Of a stretch of 64,000 nt of DNA, positions 22,728 through 36,200 are shown piece after piece (within the stretch, counting starts at the first letter, position 1; every line of letters starts with the position of its first letter). Source of the DNA: Tubiluchus corallicola. Lineage: Eukaryota > Priapulida > Priapulimorpha > Priapulimorphida > Tubiluchidae. The stretch lies in contig JAQGDQ010000364.1 of the NCBI GenBank assembly GCA_030141605.1, positions 170,586-234,585 on the forward strand, in the 5' to 3' direction. Position numbers and translations under genes: made by a program. The notes under the pieces were generated by a model. It worked only from the letters and a program-made list of their open reading frames with translations, was not told the DNA's origin and did no database searches.

Positions 22728-23155
22728 CACTCATATCGGTTTGCTGGACAAAAGCGGGGAGACGCCGGTCCGAATTTGCCAATTGTCTGTATTTTCTGAT
22801 ACTAAACTAATACAGTAGGCACAGTGTATTAGACTTACGGTAATGCGGAGTCAATCGTCTAATTGTCTTAAAAAACATCTAGTATGGGCCACTCCTATGC
22901 AAAAGTATACAAACACCGTACAAACCAGTTGACTCAAATAACTCCACACAGTTGATTCTATATTTTTATACATAGAGATACACATGTGGTTACACTGATC
23001 TAAGCGATGTAAACAAAGTGACGGTCCACCAACTAGCGGTCAGCTCGTGAAATAATGAACTGTGTCCGTATTATGTAGGACTTTTAACGGACCGGATTTT
23101 GTCCGAATTTTCCGATACCTGTAAAAGTGAGGTCCGGCAAATCGAAGTATGAGTG
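22728..23155. mobile_element. 428-bp TA-flanked MITE (CACTCATA ends)
   Basis: TA|CACTCATATCGGTTTGCTGGAC at the left, GTCCGGCAAATCGAAGTATGAGTG|TA at the right: a terminal inverted repeat with a TA target site, typical of Tc1/mariner-like elements. Partial copies lie at 28570-28745 (same strand) and 29168-29565 (opposite strand). Confidence 0.85.
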
Positions 23156-25252
23156 TAATTGTAAGGCCACGGTGGCAATGATTCGGTAGTTTTTATTTTT
23201 TGCTTTTTAATAAATAATTGACAATAAATTGGTGGCACAACATTGAAAATCTGATCTCAGAAGCAGAGAGCTAAAAGCACCCCTGCTTCTAAATCTGTAA
23301 GTGACTTTGTTAATTTTTCTTAAAACAGGGAAATCTATGCATTTTGCACTGAATGGACCAAAGTTGAAAGGTTGCTGCTATTGTGATCATTCGTGTTTAA
23401 AAGACGACGTACTTTACGTCAGCGACAACCTTGTTAGAGCAGTTTGTTTGTTTCTGTTTTGTAACGTCAAGAGATGTTTTTGTATTGTCTGTCTTATAGG
23501 TCATTTTCTCGTATTGTTGTGTCATATGAAATGCAAAGACTTTTTTGGCATTATTGATAGCTTAGCGGAACACCGCTTTATTGGTTTTATGAAAGTTTTG
23601 TTGCTTCTTTTCTAGTGGATTTTATAACAAAAACTCGAACTGCTATGATAATAGTCATTTTACTTACAAGCAGTCATGTATTTCATATTGGCATTAGTCG
23701 AAACAATAATTTTATAGTTTTTCTATTGTTATTAAGAATATCGCTAGATGTACATTGGTCGAATTCGTTTATTTTTAAACATTGAAGAATATTTGCCTCC
23801 GATAAAGACTGAAAATAATCAGTTTAACACTGTTTGCTACTTTAGTTGCAAATTACATGTTTGTCTGTGTTGCAATAAATAAACCCCATCTAAGTAACTG
23901 GCAAGTTTTTCTTTTGCGTTATTAAATTGTATATCATGCGTATGATACACACAATAAAATGTTTACTCGCATAAAAAATTATTTGTAGGACAAATTCCAT
24001 TTTGTGTCTTCGGAAATTTTTATTTTTAAGACGTAAAGGACTACCAAGCAACTCAGATGTTGCAAAAATCATCTCAACAGGATCTGTCAATGTGATTTCA
24101 AATAAATTGTGTGTGCAATGTGCTTTTGGTCATAACTTTTGTTGAATTTGTAAGCACTGTAGTGTCAGGCAGTATGAGGTTTTTAAAATTTTTAATTGTT
24201 CATAAGTATATCAAGCTTCCGTTTAGTTTTAATGATTTGACTGATTGTGTCAAATTTATGTTTTCTTACTACTGGCAATAGGTATTTACTGCATCGTCAG
24301 ACTTCTGCAGTTTCTTGATAATATGTGTAGCAGTTTTGTTATTTTCCACAACTCTATTGTTCACTGATTGCACTGTATAATTATTTTGAAATAAATTTGT
24401 AACAGAGCATTTGTAACAACGTAATATCATAATTTTTGCTTTTTATTGAACAAGTTTGCTAAAAAAAAGATAACAAATGATAAAATACAACAAGGATGGG
24501 CCTCAACAGTACATTTTATTGCACACCTTGAGGAGGTCTAAAACTCCTAGTCAATAAATTCTTTTGGTTGATTGGGCAGTTGTGTCTGGTGCATACTAGT
24601 AACTTGGCACAACCAATGTACAATGCGGGAACGGGCACTTTAAAGCCTTTCAAAACAACATCAGATTAGTAACACTTCCTGCCAACAGATAGCACCACAC
24701 ATTCACACCACTGATGTTGCCATCTGCTTATGTTATGCATAATTAAGAAAGCTAGAGTATATGAATTCTGCACAACTGTAACAGAAATCCACCAGACACA
24801 ACCAGTCAACCGAAAACTTATTAGTAAGAAGTTATAAACAATGGGAGGACGATGTTGTGAGAGTAACCATGATACTCTATTCAAGAGATAGCTACGATTT
24901 AACATTAAGAAATGCACCCTTTTTTGTAGAAGTTAGTTTTCACATTGAAAAATACAACTTTACACGACTATATTGGTGACAGTACAAATAAAATCGATAC
25001 GGGTGAGCTTGAATGAGCGAAGTGACAGTGAATTCTTAAAAGACTGAAACCTCTCTCCTTACTTCAACTCTCTCTCTCTTTACATCGCACATAATACAGC
25101 AGTGGTGGAGACTATTATTGTAATTTTCATGTTTGTCTAAGTTTGTGTGATTTGATTGTATTGTTTTTTTTTGTTTTTATGATGTTGTATGTTGTATTTA
25201 TGTAAATTATAATATGAACTTATGTTTGAAATAAAGAATTAAATCAATCAAT

Positions 25253-25256
<4 letters not shown>

Positions 25257-25310
<54 letters not shown>

Positions 25311-25350
25311 TCCCTCTCTGTCTCTCTCTCTCCACCTCTCTCTCTCACTT
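25257..25350. repeat. (CT)n microsatellite
   Basis: About 90 bp of nearly pure CT, after AATCAATCAATCAAAT. Confidence 0.97.
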
Positions 25351-25707
25351 GCTAGTACCCTACAAACCACACAATCAGGACTTTTACAGAAGATAAATAA
25401 AAAAACACAGCAATAAATCATTTCTCAATTGCACTTACATTTACAATTTCCCTGCAAATCATAGGCAAAAATGTCTAAACAGACTCCCATCTATGACTCT
25501 GTAGATCTGTTCAACTTCACTTTCAAGTCTTTCTTTGCACAAAACAAGAAAGACGCGAATATCAACCATCGACAAACGTCCCTGAGCAGCAAAAATGCTA
25601 AGGTTATAACACAGCCAAACTGATACCCAACTTACCTTTATAAGGTCTGACACTGTCAAAATAACGATCAATTTGCTAAATGTGAATGAACCCTGAAGGT
25701 TAGCTGC

Positions 25708-26234
25708 TTAAAGGAAGACCGGACGATTGTTTATACTCAATCTCATTTTGATTTACTGTCCAAAATATAGCTTTTCTTGAATATAAAAGTTAGCAATTGT
25801 TTCTTATATTTGAATAATTAGCTTAGAAAGTTAATTAACGACAACCGAACACAGCTATTGCTTACGTCAGAAACTAACCACTGTTTGTGCAATGACAGAC
25901 ATCGTTTGCGTAAGTGTTACAGTACAGCTTAAACGCATGATGTCACGAAAATGGGCTCTACGTCATATGATGCCAGAAACCAATATTGCAGTTCACGATC
26001 ATGCTTATCACGGTACCGCCTTCTATTTTTCGACTGTGACAAAAAGATGCCGTTGCCAATCTTAGTAGATTCACTGAGTCACGCGTACCTTTGAAAGTTT
26101 AACAAAATTGGAGTATCCGAGGTAATTATTATTTAAACTAAGCTTTGATTTACAAAAAGCTATTGTAGTTTTCAATATTTTAGAGCATTTTTATTCTGAA
26201 CTCGTGTTTACACAATCATCCGGTTTTCCTTTAA
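25708..26234. mobile_element. TTAA-flanked inverted-repeat element, copy 2
   Basis: TTAAAGGAAGACCGGACGAT at the left and ATCATCCGGTTTTCCTTTAA at the right. Body colinear with copies at 2880, 33930 and 49149 (CAACCGAACACAGCTATTGC is shared). No coding capacity. It lies between NLK and TLCD4. Confidence 0.88.
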
Positions 26235-26301
26235 TTAAAAATTTTAATACATACTGAAGTAATTTTCATTACAATTCACTAATATGTACAAAGCTTAAAG
26301 A

Positions 26302-26307
26302 TTTATT
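26302..26307 (-). promoter_or_regulatory. Candidate poly(A) signal for the TLCD4-like gene
   Basis: AATAAA on the minus strand, about 600 nt after the TGA at 26908. It would give a compact 3' UTR without transposon copies, but nearby alternatives cannot be excluded. Confidence 0.35.
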
Positions 26308-26907
26308 CACTTGCTCATCAACCAGTAAGGGTGCTCGGTAAAAACAATAATAAAATCTCATCTCTTGACAATGAAACTATTTACATTCTGAAAAAATGCT
26401 ATAATAACTGAACTATCAGAATAGCTACAACAGAACTATTGCATCACGGGCATGCTAATCGGGAAAGCAAATGCTTTCTGAAGCTGCCAGAAACTACTTC
26501 GCCAGTAAACCCATTATGGTCGACATACTTGCAATCACCAAGCAGAAAAAACCACCAAACAACACAACAAGAGCTGTGCCAGAGAGCTTCAATGGAGCAA
26601 TTAAAAATAAAAATGTAAAGAATAACATCTATTACAGCCCATTAGTAGTATTACAATAACAAAGAATACGAAAATACCTTATGCAAGTTCGCCTTAAAAA
26701 GACATTTCTTAAAAACAAGCTAACAATCAGTTGTAACTGCGGTTTAAGCTAAAAAAATCACGCTTAACATTCCGCTAAATTCCGCTTAACATACACACTT
26801 ATAATACAGACTTAACATACACACTTTATATAATTTCTGCATAAACACGTATTCACTATATTCGACACGGTGCAAAAAAGTTCCCTAATTTTCCTATCAC
26901 ATAGTTC

Positions 26908-27220
26908 TCACTCGGTCTTAACCCGTTTTGCACGTTCCTCGTCACCGGCGAAACGAGCCGACAATATTTTAACGGCTCCAAACATCATTTTCTTGAACCA
27001 GTATAAGTTCAACACGTCCAGTACGAAGCAGCAAGCCATCATGATGTAAGGCATGTATGTTAAATGGTTCCAAGCCGGCGTGGGAAGTGCCGATATCACA
27101 TAGTACCAATAGAACGGTATTAGCATCACTCGACAGAGGAAGAAAACGACGACCATTAGCAGCCCATTTATCACGTATGCCGTAGAGGTTCTACTGTACC
27201 CCAAAACGTCTAAAAACCAC
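26908..27220 (-). CDS. TLCD4: TLCD4-like exon 6 (C-terminal helices, stop)
   Basis: 313 nt from ctgtattacag to TGA at 26908-26910. It begins WFLDVLGYSRTSTAYVINGL, runs through two hydrophobic helices (MVVVFFLCRVMLIPFYW; YMPYIMMACCFVLDVLNLYW) and ends in a basic, charged tail (EERAKRVKTE). A possible poly(A) signal, AATAAA on the minus strand, lies at 26302-26307, about 600 nt downstream. Confidence 0.95.
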
Positions 27221-30200
27221 CTGTAATACAGCGATTGGTTTTATGTTGAAATGCCGTTGCTAATATGAAAACACAACTACGGGTATAGCCGACGACTTGC
27301 GACCACAATTGGGTCCAGCCGACCAGTCGTAAAATGACTTGGATGTAAGTCTGATCCGTGTGCTCAAGAGGCGTGCACCTACACGTCAGATGTCATTTGG
27401 GTACGTTCCCGTACATTTGGGTACGTCCCCGTACACACAGAAAGTACAGCAGGGCCTATGGCGAATTTATCGCGCAGACTGGCTCCCAACACTGCAACAC
27501 ATTTGTCTGTCTTTAAAGACTAGAGTTCAATACTTTAGTCTTTTTTTAACCAACGTCACAAGCTAATTGAAAAAAATACTAATTACTGTAAAGTATAAGT
27601 AAGCTTAGTTTTACCATACTTTGCACTATTACGTTTAATCAGAGTTGACAATGTTTGCACAGGCGACTTAAAATTGATTTGCTTAAAAGCAGGAAGAAGA
27701 ATATACGAGTTATAATAACTTTTCCACAATTAATTAATTAAGTTGTAGTCGGGTAGTAAAGAGTAATAGGACTTCATAAGTTGCATGTGGCGTACGTCGA
27801 CGACTACCTATGTATCAAAGCTGCGTTTTTATTTTATAATGAAGAGTTTAAATTTACCTTTTAGTTGATAACAACAATACTCACTAATGAAATGGCAAAT
27901 TTTGCATAAGAATCAGTAGTTATCATCACTGGGAAGTTAGTTAGAACAACTGCACTTTTCTGTTGTTGCATTTGTCTAGTTATTCTTCTAACTATAACTC
28001 GTCACCCCGAGTAGCCAACAGGACTGTTTGTAATAGAATTATATAAAAAGCAAACCGCCTTGTGCCCCCCTCAGATCAGTGAAATTTGATTTGCGACTTA
28101 TTCTGAATTTGGTTAGTGGGCCTGCAGATTGACAGGAAGCATGTACAGACAACTGCCAAACCATTTTACATTCTCCATTCTGACACGTGCCAGTTGACGA
28201 CATATTCTTATATTCAACAATAGAAATGCAGCGAAAACAAGCAAAATGATCCAGTTCAATTACAGCCACAGATCTACGCGGAAACAGGTTTGATTACCTC
28301 ATGTGTTGGTAAAAGCATTAAATTCTAAGAAACTATAGCACTCCCACGGTATTGTGCATTGACACGACTTGTGTACAGTGATAAGAATGACAAATTGCGA
28401 AAAACTCTTAAACAGGCCGGTGGTTTGGAGGCCACTTGGAGCCAGCAACAAATTGCAATTTTGGGACCATAGAGAACCTCTAAGTGGACTTAAAATATCA
28501 GTTACCTTGTTTCATGCATAACTGAATAATACCCAACTATCAAGGACACATGATACCTAATTGTCTCAAAAACGCCTAAGTACGCCCCTATGCAAAAGTA
28601 TATAAAAACTGTCTGCAATTGACTCAAATAACTCTGCACAATTGATTCTATATTTTTATACATAGTGATATACATGTGGTTACACTGATGTACGTGATGT
28701 AAACAAAGTGACGGCCTGCCAACTAGCAGTCAGTTTGTGAAATAATGTACTGGGTCAGTAAAAATTTTCTCAACGAATTTACGCGATTTACAAAAATGGC
28801 ACTACTGGTCTTCCAAAAACTTGGAATTCTGCGTATCCGCAGAAAACTCTCATCCCTGCTTCAGTGTATCAACTGTGCATTGCATTCTTCAAGCTGCTAT
28901 ACACAAACAGAAAGCAAACTGTCGGCCTTTGTGCCAATGTGCCGAGTTCGTAGTTTACTATCACCCTTTTTCGAAAAAATTGTTCTAAGCATTATAGGGA
29001 AACATTCGGTTTGATTAGTATAGTTTTTATCGAATGTGACAATTGTCAAAAAAGTAACTTTGGTATACGAAACGTTCACTGAGCCTTCCTTGAGTGATTA
29101 TGATTGAAGTTTACCGCACCAGACTTTTATTACTGACATCCGAAGAAAAAATTCGGTGATGCGCATACACTCATATGTAATACCTAGATTTGCCGGACCT
29201 TGCTTTTACGGATATCAGGAGAATCGGACAAAACCTTAGACCGCACAAAAAGTCCCACATTCAATGGACACAGTCCACTGTTTCGCAAGCTGGCTGCTAG
29301 TCGGCGGGCCGTCAATTTGCTCACATCATTACATCAGTGTTACCACGTGTATATCTCTATATATAAAATATAGAGTCAATTACGCAGAGTTATTTGAATC
29401 AATTGCCGACAGTTTTTATACACTTATGCATAGGAGCGGCTCGTACTAGACGTTTCTGAAACAATTAGTCGATTTAGTCTACATTATCGTGAGTCTACTA
29501 CACGACGCCTGCTGTGTTAGCATAATATCGGTAAATACAGACAATCGGCAATTTCGGACCGATGGTAATTTTTATGATTTAAAACATCCTTTTAATGTTA
29601 GAAATAATATTTTTAATATATTTTTATACATTTTGTGATTTTTTTATTCAAAATTCATCAAATCTATACATTACTGTACAATACGTACTATGCATGTGCA
29701 AAAATACTTTAGATGGAGTACCGCAAAAACCCACGAAACAGCGAAAATACCGCGAAAAATATTTTACATTAATATTTTTGAAAACCCGCGAAACAGCAAG
29801 TCCGCGATAAACGAACCGCGAAGTAGCGAGGAAACATTGTATTCAGTAACAGCCCTTAACAAGTAACAAGTACCTCTGATTAACGAACGGTGTAGATAGC
29901 TCTGCAAGCAGCCTTAAGTTGCCATACCATGGTAGAATACCAATCATCTGAAAATGCAAACGGAAAATCACAGCCCAACACACCTAGCATAAAAGCACTT
30001 AGGCCTGTAATAACACAGTAAGTTCTCGCTTAACGATTCCCCGTTTAGCGCTGCTACTTTTTAACATTGAACATTTGACACATTTTTCTCACGTGCGTTT
30101 CATTTTAAAGATGAATTTTTTTAGTATGCTCCTACCGATTTTTTATTCTATCAACAACTTTTTTACGTAATTTGAGGCATTAAAATGGAACATATTGCAT

Positions 30201-33200
30201 TATTCTGTTCTAAAAATGCATTAGTAACCTAAACTGTGTAATTATTATAATGTTTTTGCTCTCCGCCTGACTACGTACTGAATTCTAGCGAAATTATTTG
30301 CCAGTTTATAGGCCTCCAGACACCCGCAGACAGATTTATGCAAAGGAATTTTGTCTGCAACCTGTTGCTATTACTACTACGCGAAGTTCTTTCAAACTCA
30401 CTACGCAAGCATGCAGTGTTTAAAAGATAGCTGCTTATATATACGATGTTAAGGAAAGAGAAACTGCAAGCAAATCTAGCTAGATATTGGCAAGAAAGAT
30501 AGGTGGTTTCAAGCAAACAGAAAGAAATTAATTACTCATAAAATGTTTAATTTATAATTATTGATTTTTGCGACTGAAACGAACCTCAGAGATCTTTTAC
30601 ATTACTTTCTACGGAAGTCTTGGCTTCGTTTAACGATGTTTCTCTTGATGTCGCATTTTGCTGGAACACATTAGCGTCGTTATGCATGGTCTCACTATAC
30701 TTCAGTGTATCCATGCATCTTGATATCTTTTATTACGATATGCATATCGTCAAAGTGGTAATCTGAGTCAACGATATTTTGCAATTTAATTTCATTTTGT
30801 TTTTCATAAATCTGCAGACGATAGCTTATGTGAATCGAGATACGGGTTGTATCGTCAGTTTAGATGCATGATATGCATCGTACTGTCAGTTTAGATTCAT
30901 GATACACGTCGTATCATCAGTTTAGATGCATGATATCCATCGTATCGTCAGTTTAGATGCATGATACCCATCGTATTGTCAGTTTAGATTCATGATATGT
31001 GTCGTATCGTCAGTTTAGATTCATGATATGTGTCGTATTGTCAGTTTAGATTCATGATACGCGTCGTGCCATCAGTTTATATGCATGATTGTATCGTCAG
31101 TTTAGATTCATGATATGAGTTGTATCGTCAGTTTAGATGCATGATTGTATTGTCAGTTTAGATTCACGATATGAGTTGTATCGTCAGTTTAGATTCATGA
31201 TATGAGTTGTATCGTCAGTTTAGATTCATGATATGAGTTGTATCGTCAGTTTAGATGCATGATTGTATCGTCAGTTTAGATTCATGATATGAGTTGTATC
31301 GTCAGTTTAGATTCATGATATGAGTTGTATCGTCAGTTTAGATTCACGATATGAGTTGTATCGTCAGTTTAGATTCATGATATGAGTTGTATCGTCAGTT
31401 TAGATGCATGATTGTATCGTCAGTTTAGATTCATGATATGAGTTGTATCGTCAGTTTAGATTCATGATATGAGTTGTATCGTCAGTTTAGATGCATGATT
31501 GTATCGTCAGTTTAGATTCATGATATGAGTTGTATCGTCAGTTTAGATTCATGATATGAGTTGTATCGTCAGTTTAGATTCACGATATGAGTTGTATCGT
31601 CAGTTTAGATTCATGATATGAGTTGTATCGTCAGTTTAGATGCATGATTGTATCGTCAGTTTAGATTCATGATATGAGTTGTATCGTCAGTTTAGATTCA
31701 TGATATGAGTTGTATCGTCAGTTTAGATTCACGATATGAGTTGTATCGTCAGTTTAGATTCATGATATGAGTTGTATTGTCAGTTTAGATTCATGATATG
31801 AGTTGTATCGTCAGTTTAGATTCATGATATGAGTCGTATCGTCAGTTTAGATTCATGATATGAGTTGTATCGTCAGTTTAAATTCACGATATGAGTTGTA
31901 TCGTCAGTTTAGATTCATGATATGAGTTGTATCGTCAGTTTAGATTCATGATATGAGTTGTATCGTCAGTTTAGATTCATGATATGAGTTGTATCGTCAG
32001 TTTAGATTCATGATATGAGTCGTATCGTCAGTTTAGATTCATGATATGAGTTGTATCGTCAGTTTAGATGCATGATTGTATCGTCAGTTTAGATGCATGA
32101 TTGTATCGTCAGTTTAGATTCATGATATGAGTTGTATCGTCAGTTTAGATTCATGATATGAGTTGTATCGTCAGTTTAGATTCATGATATGAGTCGTATC
32201 GTCAGTTTAGATTCATGATATGAGTTGTATCGTCAGTTTAGATTCATGATATGTGTCGTATTGTCAGTTTAGATTCACGATATGAGTTGTATCGTCAGTT
32301 TAGATGCATGATTGTATCGTCAGTTTAGATTCATGATATGAGTTGTATCGTCAGTTTAGATTCATGATTGTATCGTCAGTTTAGATTCATGATATGAGTT
32401 GTATCGTCAGTTTAGATTCATGATACACATCGTATTGTCAGTTTAGATTCATGATACGCATCGTATTGCCAGTTTAGATTCATGATACGCATCATATTGC
32501 CAGTTTAGATTCATGATATGCAGCGTATCGTCAGCTTACATTCACGATATGCATCGTATTGTCAGTTTAGATTCATGAAATGTATCATATAGTCAGTTTA
32601 GATTTATGATACGCATCGTATCATCAGTTTAGATTCACGATATGTATCGTATCGTGACTTATGTCTATCATTGCAGCCCTAGACGCGTTGAACAGTAATT
32701 ACAAAATTAAATTGCTATAACGACTCCATTGACAGTGGTTATATAAGTAAGAGGGTTCATAAAAGTTTTCCAAAATAGCAGTTGGCAAGTTATTACACTG
32801 ACTGGCTTTGAAAACTGAAACACGTTTGTCTATGTCTTGAAAGGCCACCGTTCAACACATCCGGTCAAATCATCTTTTTTAACCAACCTCACGAGTTAGT
32901 CGAAAAAATATCCAGGCTACTCTAGTTGTTCTAAAATATATGCAAATTTGGTTTTGCCATACTTTACACTATAGTACCTAGTTGGCAATGTGAAATGAGC
33001 TTAAAGTTCAAAACATTACAAGTCAAATCAAATGAAATCATTTTTTCTGCAAAAAAAACAAACAACACGCAAAAACAAATTCCTAACAAAAGTGGATGGG
33101 AGGAGGGCGATAAACAAACTTTATCGAATCAGCCGCCCCACATCGTTTTCTGGATAGTTAATGAGCAGTGCCAGACGATCTACAACTTAGTATGAAAAAG

Positions 33201-36200
33201 TGTCACAAGATGGTGCTTGTGTATTTTCCTCAGTTTGATATCATTAATTATTATTCATTTATCAGTTACTTCCACTTATGATAAAGAGGATCTGTTTCGC
33301 ATCAGAGACATATGTGGTGACATGACATACTTGCCCAAATAATAAATTACAAATTAATTATGAATCAAACAAATAATTAAAATAATAGCAAATCAGCAAA
33401 GCAAAAAACTATAATGTTCATAAAGTAGATTAATTTGACATTAAAAAAGAGAACAACTCCTTGTTAATCGTAAAACTAAAAGTGCGGTTTGAAAAAACCG
33501 TTGGTCCTCTCCAGCTTCGAACCCCCCTCCCCCCAAGAGCAAATATTAGCACAGCTTACTCACCATTACATAAGCATAAGAATACATAGCTGCTATATGG
33601 TGATAAACAAACGATAAATCTCCTATAGACCTCCATAGGATTAACCAAATATCTAAAATAACAGAGAAGTCAGACAAAAATGGTAGAAAAGAACTGTTTT
33701 AATCGGCATTCTCTTCAATTTTCCCCACCAATTTGTCTTATCCAAATGAAAAGCTTGATAAAGAAGCCAAGATATTGGTACTACAGCACTTCTGAGAGTC
33801 ACAGATGATCAAAACAAACACAAAATGTAGTTTACGGCCGTTAATGCATTTGAAAAAGTTATTTAATGGCACAATTTACGAAAAGTACTAAACACTTTGT
33901 TACAAGGGTAATGCAACATGCGTACATGATTAAAGGAAAACCGGACGATTGTTTACACGCAATCTCATTTTAATTGACTGCCTAAAATATACATTTTCTT
34001 GCCTATAAAGTTGTGAAAAACTGTGTTAGTTGTCACAAAAATCGCCTTCGTCTAGTTTGCATCGAAAATTATTGACGCATTGAGCACTTTCTGTTAATTT
34101 TAACAACAGTAACATACGAAATATTTACTTTTTGTCATGCTCATGTGATAGTTCTGTACATAACTGATAGCGTTTGTTGCCAGCTAATTTGTGTTAGGGT
34201 TAGGCTCTACTGGCCTTTTTTATATTTGGAAAAATGAAAGGATAACCGGACGATTGCTAAGACTCAATCTCATTTTAATTTACTGTCCAAAATATACATT
34301 TTCTTGCTGATAAAAGTTAGCAATTGTCTCCTATATTTGAATAATTAGCTTAGAAAGTTAATTTACGGCAACCGAACACAGATGTTGTTTACATCAGAAA
34401 CTAACCACAGTTTTAGTTTGTGCAATGGCAGGCATCTTCCCTTGTGCATCAAGCGCATTTGCATAGGCGTTACAGTACTGTTTAAGCGCATGATGTCAGG
34501 CAAAATGGGCTTTACATAATATGACGTCAGAAGCTAATACTACAGTTCATGATCATGCTTATCATGGTACCGCCTTCTATTTGTCGGCCAGGCGAATGTG
34601 ACAAAAAGGCGCCACTGCCAATTTTAGTAGATCCACTGAGCCGCGTGTAGCTTTGAAAGTTTAACGAAATCTGAGTATCCACGGTAATTATTATTTAATC
34701 TAAGCTTTGATTTAAAAAACGATTATAATTTTCAATATTTTACGACATTCTTTATTCTGAACTAATGTTTACACAATCGTCTGGTTTTCCTTTAATAACA
34801 TACCAAAAAGAAAGAAAAAAAACAATTTTTAGCTGTAAGTATCAAAACTAGAGCTGAGAATTTTCTTTTCTAACTCCAAAAAGGTCAAAAATATACAATA
34901 TATTACATATGTGTGCTTGCATAGCAAAATTGTCCATAAGTCAGCATTAAGCTTTTCTAGTGATTCACATTTTCTGCATCGCCATTTCATGACGATGATT
35001 TTGATACCAAGTTCATCACTCTGTTATTTCTAAGCAGAGATAATCTACATGGAAGTTGAGGTGCAGGCTGCGCACTGAAAAACATAATCTTGAGAAAATT
35101 GCTGTTAAAGTCAGCCATTGTTTTTTTTCGAGTTTCTACAAAACACTTAGCAACCGCACAAATGTTGGTTGCTATGGAATACAGTAGATGGCTCTTCCTG
35201 ACATAGGTCTGAGCTTGGCAACAGAAAAAAACAGAAGCAAAATAAAGGCTTCCACGAGGTACAGTCGAAGTTTGAAAATACTAGTTTTTTTACAATTGCA
35301 GTACTAGTTTCTAGCCAGAAAAATGGGTATGGGGTTATAAAATTAGATTTTTAGTATTTTTTTAACATTTTCTTGATAATCTGATGCCAAAATATAAAAA
35401 TCCAATATGTTTAACGTTTGTTTTTTTATAAAAAACAAAAAAATTGACATTTAGCCTGTAGTGGGTGCATAGGCCCTTTTTCGGGTTTAATTTAGTTTTC
35501 AATTACTGCCAGTGCTGCTACCTGTTTGTTGATTTAGTAAGCATTTAGTTTTTCATAGTAGTCACTTTCTTAAATTTGAAGCATCTAATATCCTTCAATA
35601 CATTAGCATTTTGGCTTTTCGTGAGCTATGGCTGTAATAGTTGTGTGATATCTCTCCGCCATTGCTCTATTTTCTTAGGCATTGTGACTGTGAATTTCTT
35701 ACAAATTTATTGTTGTTCGTAAGGTTACTTGGAGTTCTAATTCCTGTCTTTGTAACTGTTACAGGCTCTAACAACAATAAACAAACTTTTGGTTAACACA
35801 TTAAGCTGGCGTTTGTGTCCATTTCATAGCCAAATTTTTCGTCTATTCTACTTTGAAGCATCATAACGCAGTTTTAACTAAGCCGACTTACGGACAGTTT
35901 TGATTTCCAAGCGTGCATATAATAATTGCTTTTAGCATTATTAATATACTTAAATGTGAGCTTGAAACCTTTATCTGCTCTCCATTTTATCGATTCTAAC
36001 ACGTTCTGCACAAATTGGTTGTCCTGTACGTCACAATAATTAAAAAAACATTTGGAAATCGTACCTACTATTGAATATCCAATAAGAACAGCGACGAGTG
36101 TCCGTAGCAATGGACTATCACAGCTAGAAAAAAACCACGAATCATATACTGCACACTGTAGCACAGGGGTGTACAAATTATCTGACTAGCCGGGCCACAT

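Larger units (their letters stand above)
21728..26907. other. NLK 3' flank and convergent intergenic region
   Basis: No coding exon recognised. Probable NLK 3' UTR begins at 21728; AATAAA at 22707-22712 is a candidate poly(A) signal, with further AATAAA-like words near 23875 and 24391. The rest holds a TA MITE (22728-23155), a (CT)n tract (25257-25350), a TTAA element (25708-26234) and the presumed TLCD4 3' UTR next to 26908. NLK and TLCD4 are convergent here. The reading frames seen are short and lack similarity. Confidence 0.6.

Noticed and set aside
23301-23615. 104-aa Cys-rich ORF downstream of NLK
   Set aside because: No domain or splice context; most likely the NLK 3' UTR or flank.
30838-32657. 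CRISPR-like array
   Set aside because: Repeats are directly abutting with no unique spacers, in an animal intron; it is a minisatellite.
36065-36149. Longer version of TLCD4 exon 3 using the AG at 36149
   Set aside because: The frame is open, but its phase disagrees with exon 2 (ending GATTA) and its pyrimidine tract is poor; the TTTTTTTCTAG acceptor fits both.
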